From assembly GCA_936920195.1 (NCBI GenBank), contig CAKZHE010000277.1:1-32817 (forward strand): a DNA stretch of 32,817 nt, read 5' to 3'. The notes beneath the pieces were generated by a model. The model did no database searches and was not told where the DNA came from. It saw nothing but the letters and a program-made list of their open reading frames with translations. Origin of the DNA: an uncultured cyanobacterium (GTDB taxonomy: Bacteria; Cyanobacteriota; Cyanobacteriia; Cyanobacteriales; FACHB-T130). The position numbers and the translations under genes were made by a program. Shown here one piece after another: positions 1 through 7,663 of this stretch. Numbering within the stretch: the first letter of the stretch is position 1; the number at the start of each line of letters is the position of its first letter.

Positions 1-76
1 CCTGAGCGAAACGCAGTGTAGCGAAGGATCTCGGAGATTCTTCACTTCGCTATCGCTCCGTTCAGAATGACAGAAT
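1..76. repeat. Imperfect palindromic dispersed repeat
   Basis: The two halves are imperfect inverted copies of each other. The left arm is rich in GAGCGAA/GTAGCGAAG and the right arm in CTTCGCTATCGCTC, meeting at GATCTCGGAGATTC and ending CAGAATGACAG. This pattern is a widespread intergenic repeat in cyanobacteria and other bacteria. It lies just downstream of the glycerophosphodiesterase gene and could fold as a transcript-end hairpin. The left edge may be cut by the window. Confidence 0.6.
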
Positions 77-119
77 CCCGTTAAAGTGCGTAAGTCCTGA
101 TGATATGACGCAACATCAT

Positions 120-863
120 TTAGCTGGTAAAATCTTTGATCAAAGTATTGGTGGTGATTCGCTCAATCCCTAGTGCAACTAATTGGTGCCAGTCTTCAGG
201 ACGATCTACTGTCCAAACTGCGATATCAACTCCATGATTTCTGCTGGTAGCAATTAATTCGGGATTTTCTAGGAAAAGTTTATATAAGCTCATTATCATT
301 GCTTGGTTAGCAGCGGCTTTGGATAACTTGTCGGCATATAATTCTGGTTTGGCGACTAAATAGCCAATGGCAATTTCCTGGCTGCAATCGCGGACTCTCT
401 GGAGAAAGTCATCATCAAAGGAAATGACGATACACTTGCTTTGCCATTCTGGTTGCTGGATGATTTGAACTAGGTTGTCTATATCCTGTTGATTCCAAAG
501 ATGGGCGTTTTTGATTTCCGTATAAATATGCTTGGGAATGTCTTTCAATGCTGCCAAAGCTTCGGGCAAAGTTAAAATTTTCTGGTTGACAAATTCGGAA
601 CCAAACCAGGAGCCAATGTCGAGCGATCGCAATTCTGCTAAAGTTTGCTCCTGGACTTGTCCGCTGCCGTTGCTGGTGCGTTCTAAAGTATAGTCGTGGA
701 TAATCACAGGCACTCGATCGGCAGATAATTGGACATCAAATTCAATGGAATCGGCTTGATGTTCTAGGGCGGCGGTGAAGGCGGCAAGGGTGTTTTCGGG
801 GGCGATCGCTGAATATCCTCGATGGGCAATTTTTTCGATTTTTTTCGCTTGGGGGCTAGACAT
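120..863 (-). CDS. Glycerophosphodiester phosphodiesterase
   Basis: This enzyme hydrolyses deacylated phospholipids to glycerol 3-phosphate and an alcohol. The 247-residue length is typical of the single-domain cytosolic (UgpQ-like) family. The signature is intact: His14-Arg15 in IAHRGYSAIAPENT, the metal ligands Glu41 and Asp43 in IEFDVQLS, and the general acid/base His56 in VIIHD. Later parts (YTEIKN, WTVDRPED near the C-terminus) follow the TIM-barrel pattern of the family. There is no signal peptide. The gene stands alone, divergent from recQ across about 180 bp of AT-rich DNA that should hold both promoters. The family is secure; the substrate is not determined by sequence. Confidence 0.9.
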   Translation of the reverse strand: MSSPQAKKIEKIAHRGYSAIAPENTLAAFTAALEHQADSIEFDVQLSADRVPVIIHDYTLERTSNGSGQVQEQTLAELRSLDIGSWFGSEFVNQKILTLPEALAALKDIPKHIYTEIKNAHLWNQQDIDNLVQIIQQPEWQSKCIVISFDDDFLQRVRDCSQEIAIGYLVAKPELYADKLSKAAANQAMIMSLYKLFLENPELIATSRNHGVDIAVWTVDRPEDWHQLVALGIERITTNTLIKDFTS

Positions 864-1040
864 TTTTTACCCTCTTGACTTATAATCTAATAATGGGAAT
901 ATGTCCGTTTATAAAGCAAAATGGTCATATTTCGATTATTAAGAAGATTGTACCAAAAATTTCGGCAAAAGTCAAAACTTTTCCGATAAAATAATTTTAT
1001 CAAACTCAAAAATCATATAACTGAAAGTTTTTAAAAACCT

Positions 1041-2501
1041 ATGGAATCAGCCCAACAAATTGCCTGGGAGCGCGTCCAGTCCACATTTAAAAAAATCTGG
1101 GGATACAACGATTTTCGCCCACCCCAAGGGGAAATAGTTCGCTGTTTGCTATCCCAACAAGATGCTCTGATTGTCATGCCTACTGGTGGGGGCAAATCGA
1201 TTTGTTTTCAACTGCCAGCCCTACTTCAATCTGGACTTACCCTGGTAATTTCGCCCCTAGTAGCGCTGATGGAAAATCAAGTTCAGGAATTGCGATCGCA
1301 GCGTCTCCCCGCCGCTTTATTACATGGCGAACTTTCCACCCAACAGCGCAAACAAACTTTGCAAGCATTGGAACGGCAACAACTAAGATTGCTGTACCTT
1401 TCCCCGGAAACCCTATTAAGTGAAAGCGTTTGGCAACGACTTTGCCAACCCCAACTCCAAATCAACGGCTTAATTTTAGATGAAGCCCATTGCTTAGTCC
1501 AATGGGGCGAAACTTTTCGTCCTGCCTATCGCCGTTTGGGAGCAGTGCGAGCCGCCTTACTCCAATCTAAACCAGCGGGGACAAAGATAGCGATCGCTGC
1601 TTTTACTGCTACTGCCGATCCTACTGCCCAAAATACCATTCGCACGGTTTTAAAACTGCAACAGCCAGAAATTTTTCTGCTCAATCCTTACCGTTCCAAT
1701 TTGAGCCTGAAAGTTCAAACCGTCTGGACACCAAGATGTCGTCGCCAACAACTAATTAAGTTTATCCAAGCCAGACCAAAACAAGCTGGATTAATTTACG
1801 TTCGGACTCGCAAAGATGGGGAAGAACTAGCGGCATGGTTGCAAGCCCAAAAATATCATACTGCCGCCTATCATGCTGGCCTATCCCCCCAAGAGCGACG
1901 TACCATTGAAGCGCATTGGATTGATGGTACTATCCCCTTTGTAGTTTGCACCAACGCCTTTGGTATGGGCATTAATAAACCCAATTGCCGCTGGATTGTC
2001 CACTTTCACTTACCCTTATTACTTTCGGAATACGTGCAAGAAATTGGTCGAGCAGGTAGAGATGGTAAACCTGCCGATGCCTTAACCTTAGTTAGCGAGC
2101 CTACTGGCTGGTTATATCCCGATGACAAACAACGACGGGAATTTTTTGCCAATCAACTGCGATCGCAATATCAAAAAGCCCAACAATTAGCTGGTAAACT
2201 CCCCATTGAAGGGGAAATTAGCAACTTTAAACAATCCCCACACCATGCCATTGCCCTAGCGATTCTGCACAGTGCCGGACAACTAGAATGGAGAGATCCC
2301 TTTCATTACCTCCGTCACCCGATTAAAGGACAATCAAATGCCTTTGGTAAATTGCAAGCTGAACAAGAGCAACTGCAATCCCAGATGGTAGAGTATTTAA
2401 AAACTCGGCAATGCCGCTGGCAATTTCTCTTAAATGCCTTTGGATTTACTAAAGAGGCTGCTAATTGTCGGTGCGATCGCTGCGATAATTGTCAAAAATG
2501 A
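1041..2501 (+). CDS. recQ: RecQ-family ATP-dependent DNA helicase
   Basis: This is a superfamily 2 3'-5' DNA helicase acting in recombination and fork repair. The motifs appear in order: FRPPQGEIV (Q-motif/motif 0, residues 25-33), Walker A PTGGGKS (47-53), DEAH box (147-150), FTATADP (motif III), and the RecA-2 motifs GLIYVRTRK, FGMGINKP and QEIGRAGRDG. The C-terminus carries a Zn-binding cysteine cluster, CRCDRCDNC, preceded by another Cys about 18 residues upstream, as in RecQ. At 486 residues it ends right after this cluster and has no HRDC domain, as in short bacterial RecQ forms. A dispersed repeat follows the stop codon immediately. Confidence 0.93.
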   Translation: MESAQQIAWERVQSTFKKIWGYNDFRPPQGEIVRCLLSQQDALIVMPTGGGKSICFQLPALLQSGLTLVISPLVALMENQVQELRSQRLPAALLHGELSTQQRKQTLQALERQQLRLLYLSPETLLSESVWQRLCQPQLQINGLILDEAHCLVQWGETFRPAYRRLGAVRAALLQSKPAGTKIAIAAFTATADPTAQNTIRTVLKLQQPEIFLLNPYRSNLSLKVQTVWTPRCRRQQLIKFIQARPKQAGLIYVRTRKDGEELAAWLQAQKYHTAAYHAGLSPQERRTIEAHWIDGTIPFVVCTNAFGMGINKPNCRWIVHFHLPLLLSEYVQEIGRAGRDGKPADALTLVSEPTGWLYPDDKQRREFFANQLRSQYQKAQQLAGKLPIEGEISNFKQSPHHAIALAILHSAGQLEWRDPFHYLRHPIKGQSNAFGKLQAEQEQLQSQMVEYLKTRQCRWQFLLNAFGFTKEAANCRCDRCDNCQK

Positions 2502-2523
2502 TCAAAAATTCTGAAATAAAAAG

Positions 2524-2616
2524 AAGTTTGTAGTTGGGCTTTAGCCCTAATCCGGGTGGCTCAAGCCCAACTACGAACTTTTGCTGATAGTTATTGATTA
2601 ATGACCACCTACTTAA
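2524..2616. repeat. Dispersed inverted-repeat element, copy 1
   Basis: The core at 2524-2580 is an imperfect palindrome: TAGTTGGGCTTTAGCCC on one side and AAGCCCAACTACGAACTT on the other. Read on the minus strand, the copy continues through TTAAGTAGGTGGTCATTAAT, which also precedes the core of the copy at 6649-6739. The unit is therefore about 90 bp, not only the hairpin. It overlaps the last codon of the convergent deacetylase gene, whose TAA stop falls inside the shared sequence. It probably also serves as a transcript-end hairpin for recQ and the deacetylase. Confidence 0.75.
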
Positions 2617-3530
2617 AGGCATTTTCCGATGGTTGCCGTCACTGATTGGGCTAACTCAGGCAGAGCATAGCCTCCTTCCAAACCAAACAACACCCGCCGA
2701 GTAATTTTGAGAGCGTACTCAGTAAACAACCCAAAATCTTCCGGTTGTAAAGAAACACTTGCTAAGGGGTCAGCCGCATTCGCATCATAACCCGCACTGA
2801 CAATTAATAGATCTGGTTGAAACTGTTGTAAAAATGGCATCACTTGACTGTCAAAAGCTTCTTGATATCTAGTCACCGTGCTATTAGGAGAAATCGGAAT
2901 ATTCAGCACATTGTTATAACCGCCTCGTTCGTCGGCAAATCCCGTTCCCGGATAACAAGGGGATTGGTGCAGAGAACAATAGGCAATCTCAGCCCGGTTT
3001 TCCACAATATCTTGTGTGCCATTGCCATGATGAACATCCCAATCCAGAATGGCAACTCGCTTAATTTCCGGTTGTATGAGAGCATAATAAGCAGCGATCG
3101 CCGCATTAGAAAATAAACAAAAACCCATACCATGATTCCGTTCGGCATGATGTCCCGGCGGACGAGCTAAGACAAAGGCGGGATTATTCTCTGCCAGCAC
3201 CTTGTCAATGCCATCCATCCAAGCACTTGCAGCCAACAAAGCCACCTGATAACTGTCCGCAGAAACGGGAGTATCGGCATCCAAAAAACCGCCGCCTTTT
3301 TCTGCCACTTCCCGGACGCGCTCCAGATGATGCTGAGAATGAACTTGTTGTAACATTGGCATCAGATCCTGACGTGCTGTTACTGGTGTCGGTTGATGCC
3401 ACTCAATTTGATCTGCCCAAGGAACAGCTTGCAGAGCTTCCACAATGGCAGTGAGGCGTTGGGGTCGTTCTGGATGCAATCGACCTGTTTCGTGCTTCAG
3501 AAACTCGTCAGAATAAATTACAGGCAGCAT
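2613..3530 (-). CDS. Histone deacetylase-like (HDAC class II/AcuC-type) deacylase
   Basis: This is a Zn-dependent amidohydrolase of the arginase/deacetylase fold; bacterial members act on acetylated small amines or acyl-lysines. The substrate here is unknown. Visible family residues are PPGHHAE (tandem catalytic His127-His128), ILDWDVHHGNGTQ (Zn ligands Asp165 and His167), SAGYDANAADP (third ligand Asp254) and LEGGY (Tyr288, transition-state Tyr). The 305-residue length is normal. There is no signal peptide, so it is cytosolic. It is divergent from the SH3 lipoprotein gene, with only 27 bp between the start codons. Its TAA stop lies in a dispersed repeat, so the last residues may have been altered by that insertion. 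Confidence 0.9.
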   Translation of the reverse strand: MLPVIYSDEFLKHETGRLHPERPQRLTAIVEALQAVPWADQIEWHQPTPVTARQDLMPMLQQVHSQHHLERVREVAEKGGGFLDADTPVSADSYQVALLAASAWMDGIDKVLAENNPAFVLARPPGHHAERNHGMGFCLFSNAAIAAYYALIQPEIKRVAILDWDVHHGNGTQDIVENRAEIAYCSLHQSPCYPGTGFADERGGYNNVLNIPISPNSTVTRYQEAFDSQVMPFLQQFQPDLLIVSAGYDANAADPLASVSLQPEDFGLFTEYALKITRRVLFGLEGGYALPELAQSVTATIGKCL

Positions 3531-3557
3531 AGTTAGTTTTTAAATCTTAACAAATTC

Positions 3558-4244
3558 ATGAACCAGCGTTTATCATCAACCAATGTTCCCAGGGCGATCG
3601 CGCAAACGCAGGGCTTTGCCATTACCATCCTAATTGCTAGCCTAACTGGATGCCAGGGGACAACCCCTCCCACAACTTCAACCACCGCTGCATCTCCATT
3701 ACCTCACACTACTACAAATGTTGCAGCTAGTGCCATATCCCCTAGTCCTGCCGCTGTGCCTTCAGTTAAACCCCCAGCCGTGCCATCTCAGGTAGCCGCA
3801 GAATCCCCCCAACCTTGCCAAATTTCCGCCTATGTCATCGATCCTGACCCAAAAGGGGTAAATATTCGCTCTGCCCCCAACTCTAATTCCAAAATTATTG
3901 GTAAATTACCAAAAGTTTTGAGTACGATCGTGGATATCAGCGGCGCTCAAGGAGATTGGGTGCAAATTACTAAAGCTGATAGTGCTGGCAAAATCGCTTT
4001 TTCTGGCAAAGGATGGGTTTATGCCTCTTTGTTGGGAACTAGCACCAGGGGGTATGGTTCTAAAGGAGTTGAAGTTTATGCTAGCGCCAGCGATCGCAGT
4101 TCAGTTATTGGCAAAATCCCCCATAGCACTAATACTACCCTATTAAGTTGCGATGGTTTTTGGGCGAAAGTCTCCTACCAACAAACTAAAGGTTGGTTAC
4201 AGAGAAGTTCCCAATGTCCCAGCGATTTAACTACCTGTCCTTAA
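3558..4244 (+). CDS. SH3-domain lipoprotein
   Basis: The N-terminus (residues 1-32) has a hydrophobic stretch, ITILIASLTGC, ending in a lipobox (LTGC), so a lipid-anchored exported protein is predicted. A Thr/Ser/Pro/Ala-rich linker of about 55 residues follows. Two bacterial SH3 (SH3b) modules come next: one begins at YVIDPDPKGVNIRSAPN and continues to GKGWVYASLLG, the second runs from GYGSKGVEVYASASDRS to KGWLQRSS. SH3b domains commonly bind peptidoglycan or proteins at the cell wall. No catalytic domain is present. The gene shares a very compact promoter region with the divergent deacetylase. Confidence 0.82.
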   Translation: MNQRLSSTNVPRAIAQTQGFAITILIASLTGCQGTTPPTTSTTAASPLPHTTTNVAASAISPSPAAVPSVKPPAVPSQVAAESPQPCQISAYVIDPDPKGVNIRSAPNSNSKIIGKLPKVLSTIVDISGAQGDWVQITKADSAGKIAFSGKGWVYASLLGTSTRGYGSKGVEVYASASDRSSVIGKIPHSTNTTLLSCDGFWAKVSYQQTKGWLQRSSQCPSDLTTCP

Positions 4245-4260
4245 TTTGTCAATCATCTTT

Positions 4261-4365
4261 GTGGAAAATACCGACCTGCTGAATACAATTACTGTGGTTT
4301 TAGGCATTGTCATCTTCTTAGGGGCAATGCTGATGATGTTCACTAATTTTTGGACGGGAAAATGA
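4261..4365 (+). CDS. Putative 34-residue single-helix membrane peptide
   Basis: A GTG-initiated frame encodes 34 residues: a short polar N-terminus (MENTDLLNT), a hydrophobic stretch ITVVLGIVIFLGAMLMMF, then NFWTGK. This is the profile of small one-helix membrane proteins common in cyanobacteria. Its TGA overlaps the ATG of the next gene (ATGA), suggesting translational coupling. Weak points are the non-ATG start, the absence of a clear Shine-Dalgarno and the lack of a recognised family. An in-frame TTG at 4246 is an alternative start. Confidence 0.45.
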   Translation: MENTDLLNTITVVLGIVIFLGAMLMMFTNFWTGK

Positions 4366-4715
4366 ATTTAAGCATTATTGGCGACAAGTTGCAAATCGAA
4401 TTGGAATGGTTTGAGCAATTGTGGGCATTTTATCTCGATAAAATCATTGAGATTCCCCTAGCTCACATTATCCGAGTCACCACCGAAGAACCCGCTAGTA
4501 ATTGGGCAGAAATTCGAGCGCCGGGGACTTTCTTACCCGGAGTAATTAAAGCTGGAACCTATTACACTAAACGCGGTAAAGAGTTTTGGTATGTGACTAG
4601 CGACAAGCATTATTTGACTCTAGAACTCGACCATGAATCCTACCGCCGGATCATTTTTACCTTAGAGCAAAATGAAGCTTGGCGAGAAAGGATTGAGCAA
4701 CAAATTCAAACTTAA
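4362..4715 (+). CDS. Conserved hypothetical protein, PH-like
   Basis: The product is 117 residues starting at the ATG that overlaps the preceding small frame; an upstream TTG at 4350 is less likely. It begins MNLSIIGDKLQIELEWFEQL and contains RAPGTFLPGVIKAGTYYTKR followed by GKEFWYVTSDKHYLTLEL. This beta-rich pattern with a conserved GTFLPGVIKAGTYY core resembles uncharacterised small bacterial PH-like proteins. I know no assigned function. It has no membrane segment, but coupling to a single-helix peptide hints at a membrane-associated pair. Confidence 0.7.
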   Translation: MNLSIIGDKLQIELEWFEQLWAFYLDKIIEIPLAHIIRVTTEEPASNWAEIRAPGTFLPGVIKAGTYYTKRGKEFWYVTSDKHYLTLELDHESYRRIIFTLEQNEAWRERIEQQIQT

Positions 4716-4734
4716 AATTACCTAGATTTAGATT

Positions 4735-5820
4735 GTGAATCGCTTAGACGTTGAAAATAGAAGCATTCTGATTGCCTTGACAGGTTCGCGGGGGTACGGG
4801 TTAAATACTGATACCTCCGATTATGACTATCGCGGCGTTTTTGTGGCAACTAAACCCTATTATTTAGGGTTTTCCAAAATTGAACAAAAGGATAGGGGGT
4901 GGACAAGCGAACCCGGAAATTTTAATTATTTGGGGCGCGATACCTGTATTTACGAATTAAGGAAATTTCTGGAATTATCGGCGGACAATAACCCCAATAT
5001 CTTAGAAATGTTGTGGTTTAAAAATTATGTGCATCTAACTCCTGTCGGGGAAGAACTGTTGCGGCACAAGCAAATGTTTTTATCGACCAAGGTCAAACAC
5101 ACCTATGCTGGTTATGGTTATGCCCAAATCAAAAAGTTAGAATCCCATCGCCGTTGGTTGCTGCAACCGCCAACCAAAAAACCGTTGCCAGAGGATTTCG
5201 ACTTAGGTGCAACTCCCCCGCTGACAGTAACTCAAGTGAACGCCTTTCTGGAATACCTCTATTTATTAGTTCGGGACAGAATTCAATTTTTGGAACCAGC
5301 CCAGGAATTGTATAAGTTATTAATGGCAGATATTGACTACAAAGGAGTGTTGAAGCAATACGCCTTGCCAGAAGAGGCATTGGAATATACCAAGAAAATT
5401 ACCAACAGTTCCGATAACTTTATTCACGTCCTGCAAAAAAGCCAGCAATATCAAAATGCTTTGCGAGAATACGAGAATTATCAGCAGTGGAAGAAAAACC
5501 GCAATCCCGAAAGAGCGGCTTTGGAAGCCAAGGTAGGTTATGATGCCAAGTTTGCTATGCAAGCCATTCGACTTTTGCGAAGCGGGATAGAAATTTTAAC
5601 CACTCAACAGGTAATTGTAGACCGTCGCGAAGCTGGAGATACGGAAGAATTGCTGGCGATTAAACGAGGGGATTATAATTATGACCAGGTGATGGCGATC
5701 GCTAATCAACTTTATCAAGGTTTAGATGCCGCTTATACTCAGTCTAAACTGCCCAAAAGTGTAGACAGAGAGGCTGTAAATCAACTTTGTATCGATTTGG
5801 TTGCTCAACAAGGGTGGTAA
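4735..5820 (+). CDS. Polymerase-beta-type nucleotidyltransferase (RlaP/PF10127-like)
   Basis: The 361-residue protein starts at GTG. It opens with a polymerase-beta superfamily nucleotidyltransferase motif: GS at residues 17-18 (LTGSRGYGLNTDTSDYDYRG) and the metal-binding pair Asp29 and Asp31. The pattern is that of the family often called RlaP, the RNA-repair-pathway nucleotidyltransferase, which transfers a nucleotide to an unknown acceptor. The rest is mostly helical, with a Lys/Glu-rich segment around 220-260. It lies 19 bp after the PH-like gene and 29 bp before the SIMPL gene, so co-transcription is plausible. No RNA ligase or RtcB partner is nearby. The family call is good; the biological substrate is unknown. 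Confidence 0.75.
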   Translation: MNRLDVENRSILIALTGSRGYGLNTDTSDYDYRGVFVATKPYYLGFSKIEQKDRGWTSEPGNFNYLGRDTCIYELRKFLELSADNNPNILEMLWFKNYVHLTPVGEELLRHKQMFLSTKVKHTYAGYGYAQIKKLESHRRWLLQPPTKKPLPEDFDLGATPPLTVTQVNAFLEYLYLLVRDRIQFLEPAQELYKLLMADIDYKGVLKQYALPEEALEYTKKITNSSDNFIHVLQKSQQYQNALREYENYQQWKKNRNPERAALEAKVGYDAKFAMQAIRLLRSGIEILTTQQVIVDRREAGDTEELLAIKRGDYNYDQVMAIANQLYQGLDAAYTQSKLPKSVDREAVNQLCIDLVAQQGW

Positions 5821-5849
5821 AAACTTTTAATTTCAAGGGTGATAAATTT

Positions 5850-6572
5850 ATGATGCGTCAAAACTTATTTAGCCAATTAACGGCATTGTCTTTGGCTTTA
5901 GGAACCGCAAATTTAATTTGGGTTGCTCCGGCACTAGCAGAACAACAGCAACAAGATCGGATCTTAACAGTAACAGGACAAGGTACAGTCCCAGTACCAA
6001 CAACATTAACCCAAGTGAGTTTAGGAGTGGAGACGCAGGGAAAAAATGCTGATGAAGTGCAACAGGAGTTAGCCCAACGTTCTTCAGCCGTGGTAGAATT
6101 TCTGCGATCGCGCAATGTCAAAAAACTTACCACTACCGGAATTTCTCTGCAACCCATCTATTCTCAAGAAGATGAACGTAAAATCATTGGCTATGTCGGC
6201 AGAAACACCGTTAACTTTCGGATTAATACCAAAGAATCTGGTAAACTGATTGATGAAGCCGTCAAAGCTGGTGCAACCAGAATTAACGGAATTATATTTA
6301 TTGCCACCGAAGAAGCCATCGACACTGCCGAACAGGAAGCGATTAGAATTGCTACCTTAAACGCTGAAAAAAAAGCTCAAGCCGCTTTAGGCGCATTGAA
6401 TTTTGTCCGCCGCAATATCATTAAGATTAATATTGCTGAATCTCCTTGGCAGCAATTCCAAAATTTAGCCTATGCAGGGGTAACAAATAATGTCAGTAAT
6501 AATGTTGCCACTCCCATAGTCGGAGGCGAGCAAGAAGTCAGAGCATCAGTAACCCTGCAAATCACCTACTAG
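5850..6572 (+). CDS. SIMPL-domain (DUF541) exported protein
   Basis: I chose the ATG at 5850 because AAGGGT lies 9 bases upstream and the product then begins with a standard signal peptide (MMRQNLFSQ, hydrophobic core, cleavage after APALA, about residue 33). An upstream in-frame start would overlap the previous gene and add unrelated residues. The mature part matches the SIMPL/DUF541 pattern: ILTVTGQGTVPVPTTLTQVS at the start, an alternating-strand middle containing GISLQPIYS, and AAALGALN-like helices toward the end. These proteins are periplasmic or outer-membrane associated, with roles in stress that are poorly defined. A repeat-rich region follows. Confidence 0.85.
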   Translation: MMRQNLFSQLTALSLALGTANLIWVAPALAEQQQQDRILTVTGQGTVPVPTTLTQVSLGVETQGKNADEVQQELAQRSSAVVEFLRSRNVKKLTTTGISLQPIYSQEDERKIIGYVGRNTVNFRINTKESGKLIDEAVKAGATRINGIIFIATEEAIDTAEQEAIRIATLNAEKKAQAALGALNFVRRNIIKINIAESPWQQFQNLAYAGVTNNVSNNVATPIVGGEQEVRASVTLQITY

Positions 6573-6628
6573 AATTGCCAAATTGCCAGTCTTATCGCTA
6601 AAGATATTAACTTGGCTTGGAGACGCGC

Positions 6629-6765
6629 TATAGTCCAATATGGTTCAGTTAAGTAGGTGGTCATAAATCAAAGAATGCAAAAGTTCGTAGTTGGGCTTCA
6701 GCCCTCTCCGGATTAGGGCTAAAGCCCAACTACGAACTTAGTTAACTGAACTGTATTGCACTATA
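6629..6765. mobile_element. MITE-like element (137 bp) with 24-bp terminal inverted repeats
   Basis: Terminal inverted repeats at 6629-6652 and 6742-6765 match at 21 of 24 positions, each beginning TATAGT.CAATA and ending GTTCAGTTAA. The ends sit at TA dinucleotides, which fits the TA target duplication of IS630/Tc1-type elements. No coding sequence lies inside. The interior is copy 2 of the dispersed palindrome (6649-6739), with the AAGTAGGTGGTCAT flank also seen near 2601-2614. Coding sequence of a truncated gene resumes exactly at the right end, so the element appears to have disrupted it. Confidence 0.65.
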
Positions 6766-6842
6766 TTTTGACCTCTGATAATTTAGAAATCATGGTATAT
6801 CGCGCTGGAAATTGGGAGTTTATCAATGAAACCACAATTTGA
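6762..6842 (+). pseudogene. 3' remnant of a DUF6888-like gene
   Basis: Downstream of the MITE-like element one frame reads YILTSDNLEIMVYRAGNWEF INETTI and stops at 6840-6842. The pattern (YILTSDNLEIMVY, then GNWEFINE) resembles the C-terminus of DUF6888 proteins, which in cyanobacteria are usually encoded directly before DUF6887 genes. No start codon or N-terminal half remains, and nothing resembling it lies left of the element. The remnant overlaps the start of the next gene, as expected for a formerly coupled pair. The DUF assignment is from memory of the family. Confidence 0.55.
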
Positions 6843-7050
6843 ACAAATGACTCGAAAAGAATTGAGAGATTACGTGCGAGTACATCGGGACGATTTAGAA
6901 GCTTTAGATGCGTTGGTAAATCGCCGCAGTCCCGACGCAGAAACGATTATATTTCACCCGCCAAAGAACAAAGAAGAAGAACAAGAACAATTTGAATTAT
7001 TCAAGCGGATAGTCGATGAGAAAACCCGAAAGAAAACCGCTGAGAGTTAA
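6826..7050 (+). CDS. Small conserved cyanobacterial protein, DUF6887-like
   Basis: The 74-residue, highly charged protein begins MKPQFEQMTRKELRDYVRVH and continues RDDLEALDALVNRR, a pattern matching the short DUF6887 family. The start is supported by GGGAG 7 bases upstream. It is mainly helical, with no membrane segment. Members are normally paired with DUF6888, and here only the 3' end of that partner survives upstream. The pair may be a toxin-antitoxin-like or regulatory unit, but no function is established; if so, this copy is orphaned. Its original promoter was probably lost with the upstream part of the partner. Confidence 0.65.
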   Translation: MKPQFEQMTRKELRDYVRVHRDDLEALDALVNRRSPDAETIIFHPPKNKEEEQEQFELFKRIVDEKTRKKTAES

Positions 7051-7091
7051 AATAGACAGAGGGCGATCGTTTTTTTGGGGTAATTTGTATT

Positions 7092-7146
7092 AGTTCGTAG
7101 TTGGGCTTCAGCCCTAATCCGGAGGGTCAAAGCCCAACTACAAACT
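7092..7146. repeat. Dispersed inverted-repeat element, copy 3 (core only)
   Basis: This has the same palindromic core as 2524-2580 and 6681-6739: AGTTCGTAGTTGGGCTTCAG on the left and AAAGCCCAACTACAAACT on the right, with a CCTAATCCGGAGGG centre. The AAGTAGGTGGTCAT flank of copies 1 and 2 is absent. A further fragment, GCTTCAGCCCCTCCGGATTA, occurs at 7828-7847. The copy sits between the convergent DUF6887 and DUF2887-like genes. Confidence 0.75.
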
Positions 7147-7162
7147 TATTTGTATAATTCCC

Positions 7163-7663
7163 TCAATTCTGATCGGCTTGAGCAATAATTGCTTCCACTT
7201 CAGCCACAGGCAAATCCAAAAATGTAGCAATTTCGTCTGTAGCTAATCCCCGATTAGCCATTTTAATAATTGCAGTTTTTTCTCGTTGTTTAGCTTCAGC
7301 TTTCCCTTCGGCCTTACCTTCAGCTTTCCCTTCGGTAAAAACATCTTGATAGAATCGGGTTTGTTTTAAATCGCTGAGGTTAAACATGGCGGCAATTTCC
7401 TCTCTGTTTTTTTGGGGTAGTTTGTAGACAATGATGGTTTCTAGGAGGTTGACAAAGCTTTCTCTGACGGTGATGTTGGGAAGTTGCAGGATTGGCTGAA
7501 AGTGCAGGGGATTTTCTCTTTCCGTTTGGCGATTGGGGTAAATTACCACTAATTGCCAAGGGTAAGGCGGTTGGTATTGTCGGAGATAGATGAATAGAAG
7601 GAGAGCAAAGAAGACAAAGGGGAATTCTTGGAAGATGTTGTAAAAGATGCTATCAGTTTTCAT
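7163..7663 (-). pseudogene. Internally deleted DUF2887/Rpn-type nuclease gene
   Basis: The 166-residue frame starts MKTDSIFYNIFQEFPFVFF, the usual N-terminus of DUF2887 proteins (Rpn-type PD-(D/E)XK). It then jumps directly to IYLRQYQPPYPWQLVVIYPN. In family members roughly 60 residues lie between these blocks, including the catalytic strand with a VEVQFQ-like motif. A second jump occurs between LHFQPIL and QLPNITVRESFVNLLETI. The C-terminal tail with EGKAEGKAEGKAEAKQ and a helix-turn-helix-like end (LATDEIATFLDL) is intact. The frame is open but the nuclease core is missing, so I treat it as decayed, possibly a solo tail protein. The deletion estimate rests on recalled family members. Confidence 0.6.
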
